From Chromobacterium sp. ATCC 53434 (GTDB lineage Bacteria; Pseudomonadota; Gammaproteobacteria; Burkholderiales; Chromobacteriaceae): 64,000 nucleotides of DNA. The stretch is from positions 4,030,001 to 4,094,000 of the forward strand of contig NZ_CP025429.1 of the NCBI RefSeq assembly GCF_002848345.1, in the 5' to 3' direction. Position numbers and translations under genes: made by a program. Under the pieces are notes generated by a model, which searched no databases, was not told the origin of the DNA, and saw only the letters and a program-made list of their open reading frames with translations. Positions 45,055 through 56,794 of this stretch are shown piece after piece. Within the stretch, counting starts at the first letter, position 1. The number at the start of each line of letters is the position of its first letter.

Positions 45055-45927
45055 ATGAGACGCAAAGGCATCATTCTGGCGGGCGGCTCCGGAACCCGGC
45101 TGTATCCGGCCACCATCGCGGTCAGCAAACAGCTGCTGCCGATCTACGACAAGCCGATGATCTACTACCCGCTGAGCACGCTGATGCTGGCGGGCCTGCA
45201 GGACATCCTGATCATCTCCACCCCGCAGGACACGCCCCGCTTCCAGCAGCTGCTCGGCGACGGCAGCCAGTGGGGGATCAATCTGCAATACGCGGTGCAG
45301 GCGAGCCCGGACGGCCTGGCCCAGGCCTTCCTGATCGGCGAGTCCTTCCTCGCCGGCAGCCCGTCGGCGCTGGTGCTGGGAGACAATATCTTCTACGGCC
45401 ATGAATTCTCGACGCTGCTGCAGAGCGCCAACGCCCAGGACGACGGCGCGACGGTGTTCGCCTACCGCGTCAGCGATCCGGAGCGCTACGGCGTGATCGA
45501 ATTCGACCAGCGGGGCAAGGCGCTGTCGATCGAGGAAAAACCGGCGCAGCCGAAGTCGAACTACGCGGTGACCGGCCTGTACTTCTACGATCCGCAGGTC
45601 GTCGAGATCGCCAAGAACATTCAGCCGTCCCCGCGGGGCGAACTGGAGATCACCGACGTCAACAACCACTATCTGCAACAGGAACAGCTGACGGTGCAAA
45701 CCATGGGACGCGGCTACGCCTGGCTGGACACCGGCACCCACGAGTCGCTGCTGGAGGCGGGCCAGTTCATCGCCACGATAGAAAACCGCCAGGGCCAGAA
45801 GGTCGCCTGCCCGGAAGAGATCGCCTTCCGCCAGGGCTGGATAGGCGCGGAGCAGGTCATGCGCCTGGCCCAGCCGCTGCAGAAGACCGGTTATGGCCGC
45901 TACCTGCAGGCGATGCTCGCGAACTAA
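45055..45927 (+). CDS. rfbA: Glucose-1-phosphate thymidylyltransferase
   Basis: The 290-residue nucleotidyltransferase makes dTDP-glucose, the first step of dTDP-rhamnose synthesis. The signature [20 protein letters not shown] (~5-24) and [20 protein letters not shown] hold the catalytic Arg and Lys. The metal-binding Asp is in [11 protein letters not shown], and [16 protein letters not shown] is the C-terminal signature. It has an AAAGGAAA ribosome site and is third in rfbBDAC. Confidence 0.97.
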   Translation: MRRKGIILAGGSGTRLYPATIAVSKQLLPIYDKPMIYYPLSTLMLAGLQDILIISTPQDTPRFQQLLGDGSQWGINLQYAVQASPDGLAQAFLIGESFLAGSPSALVLGDNIFYGHEFSTLLQSANAQDDGATVFAYRVSDPERYGVIEFDQRGKALSIEEKPAQPKSNYAVTGLYFYDPQVVEIAKNIQPSPRGELEITDVNNHYLQQEQLTVQTMGRGYAWLDTGTHESLLEAGQFIATIENRQGQKVACPEEIAFRQGWIGAEQVMRLAQPLQKTGYGRYLQAMLAN

Positions 45928-45943
45928 ATCCCGGACGGAACAC

Positions 45944-46486
45944 ATGAACGTAATCGATACCGACATTCCCGCAGTCAAGATCATCGAGCCCAAGGTATTC
46001 GGCGATGAGCGCGGCTTTTTCTTCGAAAGCTTCAATCACCAGCGCTTCGAACAGGCCATCGGCCATGCCGTGACCTTCGTGCAGGACAACCACAGCCGCT
46101 CGGGCAATGGCGTGCTGCGCGGCCTGCACTACCAGCTGGACCCGCATCCGCAGGGCAAGCTGGTGCGCGTCGTCGCCGGCGCGGTGTTCGACGTCGCCGT
46201 CGACATCCGTCCCGGCTCCGAGACCTTCGGCCGGTGGGCGGGCGTGGAATTGAGCGCCGCCAACAAGCGCCAGTTGTGGATTCCCGCCGGCTTCGCCCAC
46301 GGCTTCCTGACGCTGAGCGACGACGTGGAATTCCTGTACAAGACGACCGACTACTGGCATCCGGAGCTGGAGCGCAGCATCGCCTGGGACGATCCCGAGC
46401 TGGCGATCGCCTGGCCGCTGAGCGGCGCGCCGACGCTGTCGGCCAAGGACCAGGCCGGCGCGCCGTTCGCCTCGCTGAGGGGCTGA
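45944..46486 (+). CDS. rfbC: dTDP-4-dehydrorhamnose 3,5-epimerase
   Basis: The 180-residue cupin epimerase converts dTDP-4-keto-6-deoxyglucose to the L-lyxo form. Conserved segments are DERGFFFESFN (~22-32), the catalytic-His region VQDNHSRSGNGVLRGLHYQ (~48-66), and IPAGFAHGFLTLSDDVEFLYKTTDYW (~110-135). The ATG at 45944 is 17 nt after rfbA. The upward-open frame inside rfbA is not used. It is the last gene of the rfb operon. Confidence 0.96.
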   Translation: MNVIDTDIPAVKIIEPKVFGDERGFFFESFNHQRFEQAIGHAVTFVQDNHSRSGNGVLRGLHYQLDPHPQGKLVRVVAGAVFDVAVDIRPGSETFGRWAGVELSAANKRQLWIPAGFAHGFLTLSDDVEFLYKTTDYWHPELERSIAWDDPELAIAWPLSGAPTLSAKDQAGAPFASLRG

Positions 46487-46503
46487 GTCGCAGCCCCATA
46501 AGC

Positions 46504-46543
46504 AAACAGCCCCGCAGGCTTGCGCCGCGGGGCTGTTTGTTTT
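46504..46543. terminator. Terminator between convergent rfbC and groEL
   Basis: The stem AAACAGCCCCGC / GCGGGGCTGTTT with a 10-nt loop ends with short T tracts and serves both rfbC (plus) and groEL (minus). Confidence 0.75.
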
Positions 46544-46580
46544 GGCAGGCATGCGAACATGCCCGCCTGCACGGCTCGAT

Positions 46581-48245
<1,665 letters not shown>

Positions 48246-48270
48246 TTAAAGTGATCGGATCAGGGTCGGA

Positions 48271-48558
48271 TTACTCGACGATGCCCATGATGTCTTCCTC
48301 GCGCATCACGAGGACTTCATTGCCGTCGACCTTGACGGTCTGACCGGAGTACTTGCCAAAAATCACTTTGTCGCCGGTTTTCAATTCCAGCGGACGGCGC
48401 TCGCCGTTTTCCAGGATCTTGCCGTTACCAACGGCCAGGACCTCGCCCATGTCCGGCTTCTCGGCCGCGGCGCCCGGCAGAACGATACCGGAAGCGGTCT
48501 TTTCTTCAGCCTCGAGGCGCTTGATAACAACACGGTCGTGCAGGGGACGGATTGCCAT
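48271..48558 (-). CDS. groES: Co-chaperonin GroES (Hsp10)
   Basis: The 95-residue lid protein has the N-terminal [21 protein letters not shown] with the mobile loop [12 protein letters not shown] (~20-31), and the C-terminal [15 protein letters not shown]. Family length and motifs are normal. It is the first gene of groES-groEL and has an AGGAG ribosome site. Confidence 0.98.
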   Translation of the reverse strand: MAIRPLHDRVVIKRLEAEEKTASGIVLPGAAAEKPDMGEVLAVGNGKILENGERRPLELKTGDKVIFGKYSGQTVKVDGNEVLVMREEDIMGIVE

Positions 48559-48628
48559 TGATCTCTCCTAATGCGGTGGCTGTTTGAGAGTTGAAAACCA
48601 AAATCTATCTGGGTAGCGGTCAAGCGGA

Positions 48629-48655
48629 TTAGCACTCGACCATCGCGAGTGCTAA
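48629..48655. promoter_or_regulatory. CIRCE operator (HrcA-binding site)
   Basis: The perfect inverted repeat TTAGCACTC-N9-GAGTGCTAA is the CIRCE element bound by the heat-shock repressor HrcA. It overlaps the predicted transcription start of groESL. Confidence 0.97.
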
Positions 48656-48683
48656 TAATAGGGACGACGCGGGGGGTTTTCAA
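48655..48683 (-). promoter_or_regulatory. Sigma70 promoter of groESL
   Basis: On the minus strand TTGAAA (48678-48683) and TATTAT (48655-48660) are spaced by 17 bp, and CIRCE starts directly after the -10 box. This is the classical layout of HrcA-controlled groE promoters. Confidence 0.85.
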
Positions 48684-48701
48684 GAGGGGCGGCCGCCCCT
48701 C
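48684..48701. terminator. Perfect 18-bp GC palindrome after the WecA-like gene
   Basis: GAGGGGCGGCCGCCCCTC can fold into a hairpin just after the stop of the minus-strand glycosyltransferase and just upstream of the groE -35 box. It lacks a proper T-run, so it is only a possible weak terminator. Confidence 0.4.
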
Positions 48702-48715
48702 CGGAAACAACGGCC

Positions 48716-49822
48716 TCAGCGGACCGTCGTGGAACGCCGCAACACCAGCCAGCGCGGCGTGCGGAAACGGATGATCATCCGGTAGACGGCCATATAGGCC
48801 ATCACGAACAGCAGGCAGAAGGCGGCCAGCACCTGGGTGCTCTGCCAGAACAACATCGCCGGCACCACCGAGATGCTGGACAGCGCCCACAGATACGGCG
48901 AGGTCAGGCTGTTGCGCAAGGTCAGGTGCATCGCGTCCTTGGAGCCGACCATCCAGCGCACCAGCCGCTTGTACACCAGCATGTGCAGATGCAGGCCGTC
49001 GGGCATGCCGGGCGACATGCCGCGCAGAAATTTCTTGCGGTAGATCGAATACAAGGTCTCGAACACCGGGTAGATCACGCACAGCATCGGAAACCACGGC
49101 GATACCTGCGGATGGCGCGCCACCAGCAACACCGCCACCTCGGCGATCATGAAGCCCACCAGATAGGCGCCGCCGTCGCCGGCGAAGATCAGTCCGCGCG
49201 GGAAGTTCCAGAACAGAAAGCCGGCGATCGCGCCTATCATCGCGAAACAGACGCCCAGCAACAGCGGGTCCTGTACCTTGAACGCGACATAGGCCATCGC
49301 CAGGAAGATGAAAATGGCCACCACGCCGGACAGGCCGTTATAGCCGTCGATGATGTTGACCGCGTGCGCGACGCCGCCGACCGCCACCACCGTCAGCAGA
49401 AAGGACAGCACGGCGAAATGGCTCAACAGCGAGTCCAGAAACGGAATGTCGAGCCGCGTCAGCCCGGCGCCCAAGGCGAAATAGGCCAATGCCGCCGATA
49501 CGAAGGTGGCCAACAGCCGCGGCAGCGGACCGATCTTCTTGGTCATGTCCTCGGCCAGGCCGGCGCAGAAAGCCGGCAAAGCCACGGCCAGCAGCAACAG
49601 GATGTCCAGATCACGCAACAGCCAGGCCAGCACGCAGCAACCGCCCAGCAAGCCCACCGCCAGCGGCACCCCGCCCACTCTGGGCACCGGCAGCGCATGG
49701 AATTTCTGCACCCCGCCCAGGTCGTGATCGGAGGTGAAGCGCTCGTGCAGATGGCTGAAGTGAATCAGGAACATCGCGACGAACAACGATAGAAAAGTCG
49801 AAATTATCAGAATTTGTAGCAT
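48716..49822 (-). CDS. Undecaprenyl-phosphate sugar-1-phosphate transferase (WecA/MraY family)
   Basis: This 368-residue membrane enzyme is predicted to start O-polysaccharide or lipid-linked glycan synthesis by loading a sugar-1-phosphate (typically GlcNAc or a related HexNAc) on undecaprenyl phosphate. Family motifs are HALPVPRVGGVPLAVG (~43-58), the Asp pair in GLAEDMTKKIGPLPRL (~88-103), the catalytic NIIDGYNGLSG (~155-165) and LIFAGDGGAYLVGF (~210-223). The His-rich cytoplasmic loop is GLHLHMLVYKR (~286-296). It has about ten membrane helices. It is divergent from rfbF across a 1.1-kb gap. Confidence 0.9.
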   Translation of the reverse strand: MLQILIISTFLSLFVAMFLIHFSHLHERFTSDHDLGGVQKFHALPVPRVGGVPLAVGLLGGCCVLAWLLRDLDILLLLAVALPAFCAGLAEDMTKKIGPLPRLLATFVSAALAYFALGAGLTRLDIPFLDSLLSHFAVLSFLLTVVAVGGVAHAVNIIDGYNGLSGVVAIFIFLAMAYVAFKVQDPLLLGVCFAMIGAIAGFLFWNFPRGLIFAGDGGAYLVGFMIAEVAVLLVARHPQVSPWFPMLCVIYPVFETLYSIYRKKFLRGMSPGMPDGLHLHMLVYKRLVRWMVGSKDAMHLTLRNSLTSPYLWALSSISVVPAMLFWQSTQVLAAFCLLFVMAYMAVYRMIIRFRTPRWLVLRRSTTVR

Positions 49823-50949
49823 AAGTTTTCGCCGACAGTTCAGATTGAGAAAGTCCGGGGCCGGCGGCGCGATGGGTCATCCCCCCTGCCACACCAGAAC
49901 CGCCAATACCTCCACCGGGACCCATACCTGCGTCCAAACAACCGATATGACCATGTCGCAAACAAAAAGCTCCCGCCCAGCCGGCCATGCCGCCAACGCG
50001 CAAGCCCATTACCGCAGCAAACCCATGCATACAGACATTCAACCCGATACCGCGCATGCTCAATCTCCCGCATGCGCCGCCGCATTATAAGCTGGCAAAC
50101 CCGCGCAGCCAAAACAAGCGCGCGCCAATCGCCTCTTGCATCCGATTTCGAAGTCGATTTACCCTATCCTCCTCACGAATGCTGGCGTCTTATCCGAATG
50201 AAAGCGGCGCGACAAGCGGGACGGCTCCGGCGCTGACGCGCACCGGTGGCGCATGTCGGGCAAAAACGCCGCGCGACCGCGCGATATTTCGCTGCCGACG
50301 CAAGACCGTCGCCCTGGGCGTTTGGTCAGGGGGGGAATGCCACCCGGTTCAGGAAAAATAAGCGACAATCACCGGCTCCGGCTGGAAGCGTGACTCCGCA
50401 GGCAAAAATGGCAATCGCATGCGTCGACAATGTCCGGCGCCAACGATTGGCAGGTCAAATCATGCGGAGAGTGCTATAAATCCGATTAGAGTCGGTAAAA
50501 ACGACCGCGTTCCAAAACGAAGAAAACAATAATCAAGCAGGGAAACAAAAGCGCTGCGTTCATCCCTGAAAAAGCATCTGCCTGACATACGTTTACGCTG
50601 CAAATAAAACAAGCTCGTCCCGACAATCCGTCGGAAGACAGCCGAACGATCCAGAACCTGCATTGCCAATTGCACAGGGGGATTTGCAAGCCATGTCGAT
50701 CAGTCCAGCCGCATTCCACGAGGGCAGCGCTTCCTGCGCCATGCCGCCTCCTCTTCGTCCGAGCGCCGTCTGCCGGCAATCATTTCCCCTGCGACAGACA
50801 TTCCGTCCGCAGCCACGCGCCAACGACCGCATGCGCGGCCAGTCATAAATTCATACGCGCCTTTACATAGCAACGATACGCAGCCGCCGCATCCTTGAGC
50901 GGGCGGGCGCACCCATTTCCGGAATTCCGTCCAGGGAGGAAGTATCGAG
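49823..50949. other. Gene-poor 1.1-kb region upstream of rfbFGH
   Basis: I see no credible gene here. Open frames are short, overlap on several strands and lack ribosome sites and family features. Base composition changes from GC-rich to visibly AT-rich around 50440-50640 and back. It probably contains the divergent promoters of the WecA-like gene and of rfbF plus remnants of earlier rearrangement at the O-antigen locus. Confidence 0.5.
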
Positions 50950-51723
50950 ATGAAAGCCGTCATTCTTACCGGTGGCCTCGGCACCCGAATCAGCGAGGAA
51001 ACGATAGCCCGGCCGAAACCGATGGTGGAAATCGGCGGCAAGCCGATACTGTGGCACATCATGAAAATCTACTCCCATTACGGGATCAACGACTTCGTGA
51101 TCTGCTGCGGCTACAAGGGCTATGTGATCAAGGAATACTTCGCCAACTACTTCCTGCACATGTCCGACGTCACCATCGACATGTCGAACAACCGGATGGA
51201 GGTGCATCAGCGCTACGCCGAGCCCTGGCACGTGACGCTGGTCGACACCGGCGAGCACACGATGACCGGCGGCCGCCTGAAACGGGTGCGCAAATATCTG
51301 CAGGACGAGGACGCCTTCTGCTTCACCTACGGCGACGGCGTCGCCAACATCCACATCGGCCAGCTGATCGACTTCCACAAGACCCACGGCGCGCGCGCCA
51401 CGCTGACGGCGGTTTATCCGCCGGCCCGCTTCGGCGTGCTCGACATCCAGGGCCATATGGTCTCCACCTTCCAGGAAAAGCCCAAGGGAGACGGCGGCAT
51501 GATCAACGGCGGCTTCTTCGTGCTGTCGCCGTCGGTGATAGACCTGATTCCCGACGACAGCTGCGTCTGGGAAAAAGAGCCGCTGGAAACACTGGCGGCA
51601 CAGGGACAGCTGGCGGCGTTCGGCCATGACGGCTTCTGGCACGCGATGGACACGCTGCGCGACAAGCTGCATCTGGAAGAGTTGTGGAAAACCGGCCGAG
51701 CCCCGTGGAAGGTCTGGGAATGA
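50950..51723 (+). CDS. rfbF: Glucose-1-phosphate cytidylyltransferase
   Basis: The 257-residue nucleotidyltransferase makes CDP-glucose, the entry to CDP-3,6-dideoxyhexoses. The N-terminal signature is [20 protein letters not shown] (~6-25), followed by [19 protein letters not shown]. The metal site is [13 protein letters not shown] (~124-136), and [12 protein letters not shown] is the C-terminal signature. A GGAGGAAG ribosome site precedes the ATG. The stop overlaps the start of rfbG (ATGA). Confidence 0.96.
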   Translation: MKAVILTGGLGTRISEETIARPKPMVEIGGKPILWHIMKIYSHYGINDFVICCGYKGYVIKEYFANYFLHMSDVTIDMSNNRMEVHQRYAEPWHVTLVDTGEHTMTGGRLKRVRKYLQDEDAFCFTYGDGVANIHIGQLIDFHKTHGARATLTAVYPPARFGVLDIQGHMVSTFQEKPKGDGGMINGGFFVLSPSVIDLIPDDSCVWEKEPLETLAAQGQLAAFGHDGFWHAMDTLRDKLHLEELWKTGRAPWKVWE

Positions 51724-52802
51724 ATCCCGACTTCTGGCGCGGCAAGCGGGTTTTCCTGACCGGCCACACCGGCTTCAAGGGCGGCTGGCTGGCCCTATGG
51801 CTGCACGCCCTCGGCGCCGAGGTCACCGGCTACGCGCGGGAGGCCCCTCCCGGTCTCAGCCTATACGAGGCCGCCGGCGTCGGCGACGCGATGCAGGCGT
51901 CCGTCATCGCCGACATCCGTGATCCCGAGCGGCTGCGCGAGGCCATGGCCCGGGCTCGTCCCGACATCGTGCTCCATCTGGCGGCGCAGGCGCTGGTCCG
52001 GCCATCCTACGACAAGCCGGTCGATACCTACGCCGCCAACGTAATGGGCACCGTCTACCTGCTGGAGGCGGTGCGCTCGACGCCGACGGTGCGCGCCGTC
52101 GTATGCGTCACCAGCGACAAATGCTATGAAAACCGCGAGTGGCCGTGGGGCTACCGCGAGAACGAGGCCATGGGTGGCTACGACCCGTACAGCAGCAGCA
52201 AGGGCTGTGCCGAACTGGTCACCGCGGCCTACCGCAACTCCTTCTTCCATCCGGAACGCTTCGGCGAACACCGGGTCGCCGTCGCCACCGCTCGCGCCGG
52301 CAACGTCATCGGCGGCGGCGACTGGGCCCAGGACAGGCTGATCCCCGACTTCATCCGCGCCATCTCGGCCGGCCAGCCGCTGTCCATCCGCAATCCGGCG
52401 GCCGTCCGGCCATGGCAGCATGTGCTGGAGCCGCTGGCCGGCTATCTGCTGCTGGCGGAGAAGCTGTACCGGCACGGTCCCGAATTCGCCTCGGCCTGGA
52501 ACTTCGGCCCCTGCGAAGACGACGCCCGCACCGTGGAATGGATCGCCGCCGAAATGACGCGAATCTGGGGCGAAGGCAGCGGCTACCGGGTTCAACACGA
52601 CGACGCCGCCGTCCACGAGGCCCATTACCTGAAACTGGACTGTTCCAAGGCGAGACAGCGCCTGGGTTGGCGGCCGCGCTGGGCGCTGCCGGACGCGCTG
52701 CGACGGATCTGCGACTGGCACCGCGGCCACCGGGCCGGCGCCGACATGCGCGCGGTCTGTCTCGAACAGATCGCCGATTTCCAGCTCGCGGCCACGGACT
52801 GA
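51720..52802 (+). CDS. rfbG: CDP-glucose 4,6-dehydratase
   Basis: The 360-residue extended SDR enzyme converts CDP-glucose to CDP-4-keto-6-deoxyglucose. The NAD-binding motif is [16 protein letters not shown] (~12-27), the catalytic Y-x-x-x-K is in [16 protein letters not shown] (~151-166), and the active-site loop is [13 protein letters not shown]. The ATG at 51720 overlaps the rfbF stop and gives the standard [15 protein letters not shown] start. Confidence 0.96.
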   Translation: MNPDFWRGKRVFLTGHTGFKGGWLALWLHALGAEVTGYAREAPPGLSLYEAAGVGDAMQASVIADIRDPERLREAMARARPDIVLHLAAQALVRPSYDKPVDTYAANVMGTVYLLEAVRSTPTVRAVVCVTSDKCYENREWPWGYRENEAMGGYDPYSSSKGCAELVTAAYRNSFFHPERFGEHRVAVATARAGNVIGGGDWAQDRLIPDFIRAISAGQPLSIRNPAAVRPWQHVLEPLAGYLLLAEKLYRHGPEFASAWNFGPCEDDARTVEWIAAEMTRIWGEGSGYRVQHDDAAVHEAHYLKLDCSKARQRLGWRPRWALPDALRRICDWHRGHRAGADMRAVCLEQIADFQLAATD

Positions 52803-52867
52803 TCCACCACGTTCACGATTTTAAGACGCGCCGGCTTCGGCGCCCGCTTGTACAGATTGGATGCGAT

Positions 52868-54187
52868 ATGGAAGAAAAAGCGCAACAGCTGCGCCGACAA
52901 ATAGCCGAACTGGTGGCAGAGTACGCCGGCATCGCGCTGGCCCCCCGCCCCTTCGTGCCCGGCCAGACGGTGATTCCGCCGTCGGGCAAAGTCATAGACG
53001 GCGCCGAGCTGCAACATATGGTGGAGGCGTCGCTGGACGGCTGGCTCACCACCGGCCGCTTCAACACCCGCTTCGAGAAGCAGTTGGCGGAATTCCTCGG
53101 CGTCAAGCACCTGCTGACCACCAACTCCGGCTCGTCCGCCAACCTGCTGGCGTTCTCGGCGTTGACCTCGCCGCAACTGGGCGAGCGCGCGATCCGCAAG
53201 GGCGACGAGGTGATAGGCGTCGCCGCCGGTTTTCCGACCACCGTCAATCCGATACTCCAGTTCGGCGCGGTGCCGGTGCTGATCGACGTCGACATCCCCA
53301 CCTACAACATCAAGGCGGAGTTGATCGAATCGGCGATCACGCCGAAGACCAAGGCCATCATGCTGGCCCACACGCTGGGCAATCCGTACAACCTGGCCGC
53401 GGTGCGGGACATCTGCGACCGCCATGGCCTGTGGCTGATAGAGGACTGCTGCGACGCGCTCGGCTCCACCTACGACGGCCGGCTGGTCGGCAGCTTCGGC
53501 GATATCGGCACGCTGAGTTTCTACCCGGCGCACCACATCACCATGGGCGAAGGCGGCGCGGTGTTCACCAATAGCGAGCAGCTGAGGAAAATCGTCGAAT
53601 CGTTCCGCGACTGGGGCCGCGACTGCTACTGCGCGCCCGGTTGCGACAATACCTGCGGCAAGCGCTTCGGCTGGCAGCTGGGCAGCCTGCCGCTCGGCTA
53701 CGACCACAAATACACCTACAGCCACCTCGGCTACAACCTGAAGATCACCGACATGCAGGCCGCCTGTGCGCTGGCGCAGCTGGGCAAGCTGGAACGGTTC
53801 ATCGACGCGCGACGGGCCAACTTTTCCTATCTGAGCGAGCGCCTGGCCAGCTGCGAGGAGTTCCTGATCCTGCCCCGCGCCACCGAACGCTCGGCGCCGT
53901 CGTGGTTCGGCTTCCCGATCACCATCCGCCCGGACAGCGGCATCGAGCGGGTGGAAGTGCTGCGCTATCTGGACGAACACAAGGTGGGCACCCGGTTGCT
54001 GTTCGCCGGCAACCTGACCCGTCAACCATATATGCAGGGCCAAAACTACCGCGTCCACGGCGAACTCGCCAACACCGACCTGATCATGAGCCACACCTTC
54101 TGGATAGGCGTGCATCCGGGCCTGAGCCGGGACATGCTGGACTACGCGGCGGAAAAGCTCGAAACCATCATAGGCGTGAACTTCTAA
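52868..54187 (+). CDS. rfbH: CDP-4-dehydro-6-deoxyglucose 3-dehydrase (E1, PMP-dependent)
   Basis: The 439-residue enzyme uses pyridoxamine phosphate and a [2Fe-2S] cluster to remove the 3-hydroxyl of CDP-4-keto-6-deoxyglucose. It belongs to the DegT/DnrJ fold, but the PLP lysine is replaced by His ([14 protein letters not shown], ~219-232), the hallmark of E1. Iron-sulfur cysteines are visible in [17 protein letters not shown] (~252-268). The partner reductase E3 (RfbI/DdhD) is not encoded in the window. It sits 65 nt after rfbG. An SD is not obvious. Confidence 0.95.
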   Translation: MEEKAQQLRRQIAELVAEYAGIALAPRPFVPGQTVIPPSGKVIDGAELQHMVEASLDGWLTTGRFNTRFEKQLAEFLGVKHLLTTNSGSSANLLAFSALTSPQLGERAIRKGDEVIGVAAGFPTTVNPILQFGAVPVLIDVDIPTYNIKAELIESAITPKTKAIMLAHTLGNPYNLAAVRDICDRHGLWLIEDCCDALGSTYDGRLVGSFGDIGTLSFYPAHHITMGEGGAVFTNSEQLRKIVESFRDWGRDCYCAPGCDNTCGKRFGWQLGSLPLGYDHKYTYSHLGYNLKITDMQAACALAQLGKLERFIDARRANFSYLSERLASCEEFLILPRATERSAPSWFGFPITIRPDSGIERVEVLRYLDEHKVGTRLLFAGNLTRQPYMQGQNYRVHGELANTDLIMSHTFWIGVHPGLSRDMLDYAAEKLETIIGVNF

Positions 54188-54197
54188 GGAGCGGGTA

Positions 54198-55976
54198 ATG
54201 GAAAAGACCAGACTCTCTGTCTACAACGCGGCGGTCGCCGCCAACTTTTCTTTCCTGAAACAGGCAGGCGACATCCAGCAGGCCTATCTGCGCGCCGTGC
54301 CCATCGATGGCGGCGGCTATCTGCTGCCGGTCTGCCGCATGCATCTGCAGGACGCGGCGCTGATCGCCAGGCTGACCGAGTGGCGCAACCGCAATATGGC
54401 GGTCTATCCGACCCAGTTCACCGCCACCGGGGACGGCACGCGGGACTGGATGGAAACGCAGTTGCTGAACGTCGACGACCGCATGCTGTTCCTGGTGGTC
54501 ACCGCCGCCGGCGAAACGGTCGGCCATATCGGTTTCAATCGCTGCCGCAACTCCGACATGCTGTTCGAAATAGACAATATGGTGCGTGGCGTCGCCGACG
54601 TCGAGCCGGGCCTGTTCTCCCGCGCGCTGGCCACGCTGATCAAATGGGCCAGAACCACCATCAACGTCAACGGTTTCTTCCTGCGCGTCATCGACGACAA
54701 TCCGCACGCGATCGCCTTCTACCGGAAAAACCACTTCACGGCCGAGTCCGACACGCCGCTGGTGGCGGTGCGGGACGGCGACAGCGTCAGCTACCGCGAG
54801 GCCCTGCCGTCGGAAACGCCTAGCAAGCACTTCGTGCGCATGGTGTATCAGGCGCCGACGCAGCACGTCGGCGACAGCATGATCCTGACCGCCGGCCCGT
54901 CGATCTCGGCGCGCGAAGCCGCCTACTCCTTCGACGCCGCGCTCAACGGCTGGAACGGCAATTGGTCGAAATACCTGAACCGCTTCGAGAAAAGCTTCGC
55001 CGAATACATCGGCGTCCGCCATGTGCTGGCCACGTCCAGTTGCACCGGCGCGCTGCAGATCGCGCTGATGGCGCTGGACATCGGCCCCGGCGACGAAGTG
55101 ATCGTGCCGGACCAGACCTGGGTCGCCACCGCCAACGCCGTCCGCTACACCGGCGCCATCCCGGTATTCGCCGACATCGAGCTCGACACCTGGAACATCG
55201 ACGCCCGCTCGGTCGAATCGCTGGTCACCAGCAAGACCAAGGCCATCGTCGCCGTCCACATGTACGGCCACCCGGCGCGGATGAACAGGATTCTGGACGT
55301 GGCGCGCAAATACAATCTGAAAGTGGTGGAAGACGCCGCGCCGGCGATAGGCGCGGAATGGCAGGGCAAGCGCTGCGGCAGCTTCGGCGACTTCGCCGCC
55401 TTCAGCTTCCAGGGCGCCAAGCTGATGGTCACCGGCGAAGGCGGCATGCTGGTCACCGACGACGACGATCTGTACAAAAAGGCGTACAAGATCTGGGACC
55501 AGGGGCTCAACCCTTCGCGCACCTTCTGGATCGACGAGGACGGCGTCAAGTTCAAGATGTCCAACATCCAGGCGGCGCTGGGTCTAGGCCAGCTGGAGCG
55601 GGTCGACGAATTGATAGAAATGAAGCGCCGCATCTTCGAATGGTATCGCGAGGGCCTGGAAGGCGTGCCGCACATCCGCCTGAACCGCGAAGTGGAAGGC
55701 GCGCGCAGCATCTACTGGATGAGCAGCATCCTGCTGGAACCCGAGGCCCGCCTGGGCCGCGATCAACTGATGCAGGAATTGAAGGCCCGCAACGTCGACA
55801 CGCGTCCGGTCTTCCCGGCGATCAGCCAGTATCCGATCTGGCCGCGCCAGCAACAGCCCCAGCCCAATGCGATGTTCGTCGGCCTGCAGGCGATCAACCT
55901 GCCCAGCGGCGTCTGCCTGAGCCGCGACGAAGTGGCCTACGTCTGCCGGCAGATACGCAGTCTGCTGCTGGGATGA
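54198..55976 (+). CDS. GNAT acetyltransferase - DegT/DnrJ aminotransferase fusion protein
   Basis: This 592-residue protein has two domains. Residues ~35-215 look like a GNAT N-acetyltransferase (LVVTAAGETVGHIGF, then FFLRVIDDNPHAIAFYRKNHF, the CoA-binding end). Residues ~225-592 form a sugar aminotransferase (DegT/DnrJ/EryC1/StrS): RHVLATSSCTGALQIAL, the PLP Asp in KVVEDAAPAIGAEW, and the catalytic Lys in FSFQGAKLMVTGEG (K408). One polypeptide could thus aminate a keto-deoxysugar and acetylate the new amine, giving an N-acetylamino-6-deoxysugar. The usual order for such steps is two separate genes. It is directly downstream of rfbH (10 nt) and overlaps the transketolase gene. Confidence 0.88.
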   Translation: MEKTRLSVYNAAVAANFSFLKQAGDIQQAYLRAVPIDGGGYLLPVCRMHLQDAALIARLTEWRNRNMAVYPTQFTATGDGTRDWMETQLLNVDDRMLFLVVTAAGETVGHIGFNRCRNSDMLFEIDNMVRGVADVEPGLFSRALATLIKWARTTINVNGFFLRVIDDNPHAIAFYRKNHFTAESDTPLVAVRDGDSVSYREALPSETPSKHFVRMVYQAPTQHVGDSMILTAGPSISAREAAYSFDAALNGWNGNWSKYLNRFEKSFAEYIGVRHVLATSSCTGALQIALMALDIGPGDEVIVPDQTWVATANAVRYTGAIPVFADIELDTWNIDARSVESLVTSKTKAIVAVHMYGHPARMNRILDVARKYNLKVVEDAAPAIGAEWQGKRCGSFGDFAAFSFQGAKLMVTGEGGMLVTDDDDLYKKAYKIWDQGLNPSRTFWIDEDGVKFKMSNIQAALGLGQLERVDELIEMKRRIFEWYREGLEGVPHIRLNREVEGARSIYWMSSILLEPEARLGRDQLMQELKARNVDTRPVFPAISQYPIWPRQQQPQPNAMFVGLQAINLPSGVCLSRDEVAYVCRQIRSLLLG

Positions 55977-56794
55977 GCGCGATGGAGCACGCTATCGCCC
56001 TGGCCCGCGAGATACGCGCCACCGCCTTGCGCATGGTCCATGCCGCCCGGGCCTCGCATATCGGCAGCGCGCTGTCGATCGCCGACATTCTGGCGGTGCT
56101 GTACGGCGGCCGCCTGCGCTTCGATCCGGCCAAGATCGACGATCCGGCGCGCGACCGCCTGATTCTCAGCAAAGGCCACGCCTGCGTCGCCGTCTATGCG
56201 GCGCTGGCCGAAATCGGCGTGCTGAGCCGCGACGAGATCGCCAGCTACGGCCAGGACTTCTCGCCGCTGATGAACCACATCAGCCACAAGGTCCACGGCG
56301 TCGAGTTCTCCACCGGCTCGCTGGGCCACGGCCTGCCGTTCGCGGTCGGCAAGGCCATGGCCGCCAGGCTGCGCGGCCAGCATTGGAAATGCTATGTGCT
56401 GCTCGGCGACGGCGAGATGGACGAGGGCAGCAACTGGGAGGCGCTGATGTTCGCCGCCCACCATGGACTGGACAATGTCGTCGCCATCATCGACCGCAAC
56501 AATCTGCAGAGCCTGACCACGGTGGAGGCCACGCTGGCGCTCGAGCCGCTGGACCGGAAGCTGGAGGCCTTCGGCTGCCGCGTGTTCGACGTCGACGGCC
56601 ACGATCACCGGGCGCTGGACGCGGCCTTCGCCGCGGCCGCCTCGGTGCGCGGCCAGCCGACGGCGCTGATCGCCCGCACCGTCAAGGGCAAGGGCGTCAG
56701 TTTCATGGAAAACAGCGTGGACTGGCACTACCGCAGTCCGGACGCGCAGCAATTGCGGCAGGCGCTGGCGGAACTGGGGGTGCAATATGCGTAA
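55973..56794 (+). CDS. Transketolase, N-terminal (ThDP-binding) subunit
   Basis: The 273-residue subunit has the thiamine-diphosphate motif GDGEMDEGSNWEALMFAA (~145-162) ending in the D-x-x-N-x-x of IIDRNNLQS. Conserved His residues appear in HIGSALS (~25), SKGHAC (~66) and SLGHGLPF (~119-126). Bacterial two-subunit transketolases in O-antigen clusters are thought to transfer two-carbon units to keto-sugars. The start ATG (55973) overlaps the stop of the fusion gene (ATGA). Confidence 0.92.
   Translation: MSAMEHAIALAREIRATALRMVHAARASHIGSALSIADILAVLYGGRLRFDPAKIDDPARDRLILSKGHACVAVYAALAEIGVLSRDEIASYGQDFSPLMNHISHKVHGVEFSTGSLGHGLPFAVGKAMAARLRGQHWKCYVLLGDGEMDEGSNWEALMFAAHHGLDNVVAIIDRNNLQSLTTVEATLALEPLDRKLEAFGCRVFDVDGHDHRALDAAFAAAASVRGQPTALIARTVKGKGVSFMENSVDWHYRSPDAQQLRQALAELGVQYA

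Noticed and set aside
50460..50850. Short minus-strand frames in the gap before rfbF
   Set aside because: They overlap one another, lack ribosome sites, and have no recognisable family features.
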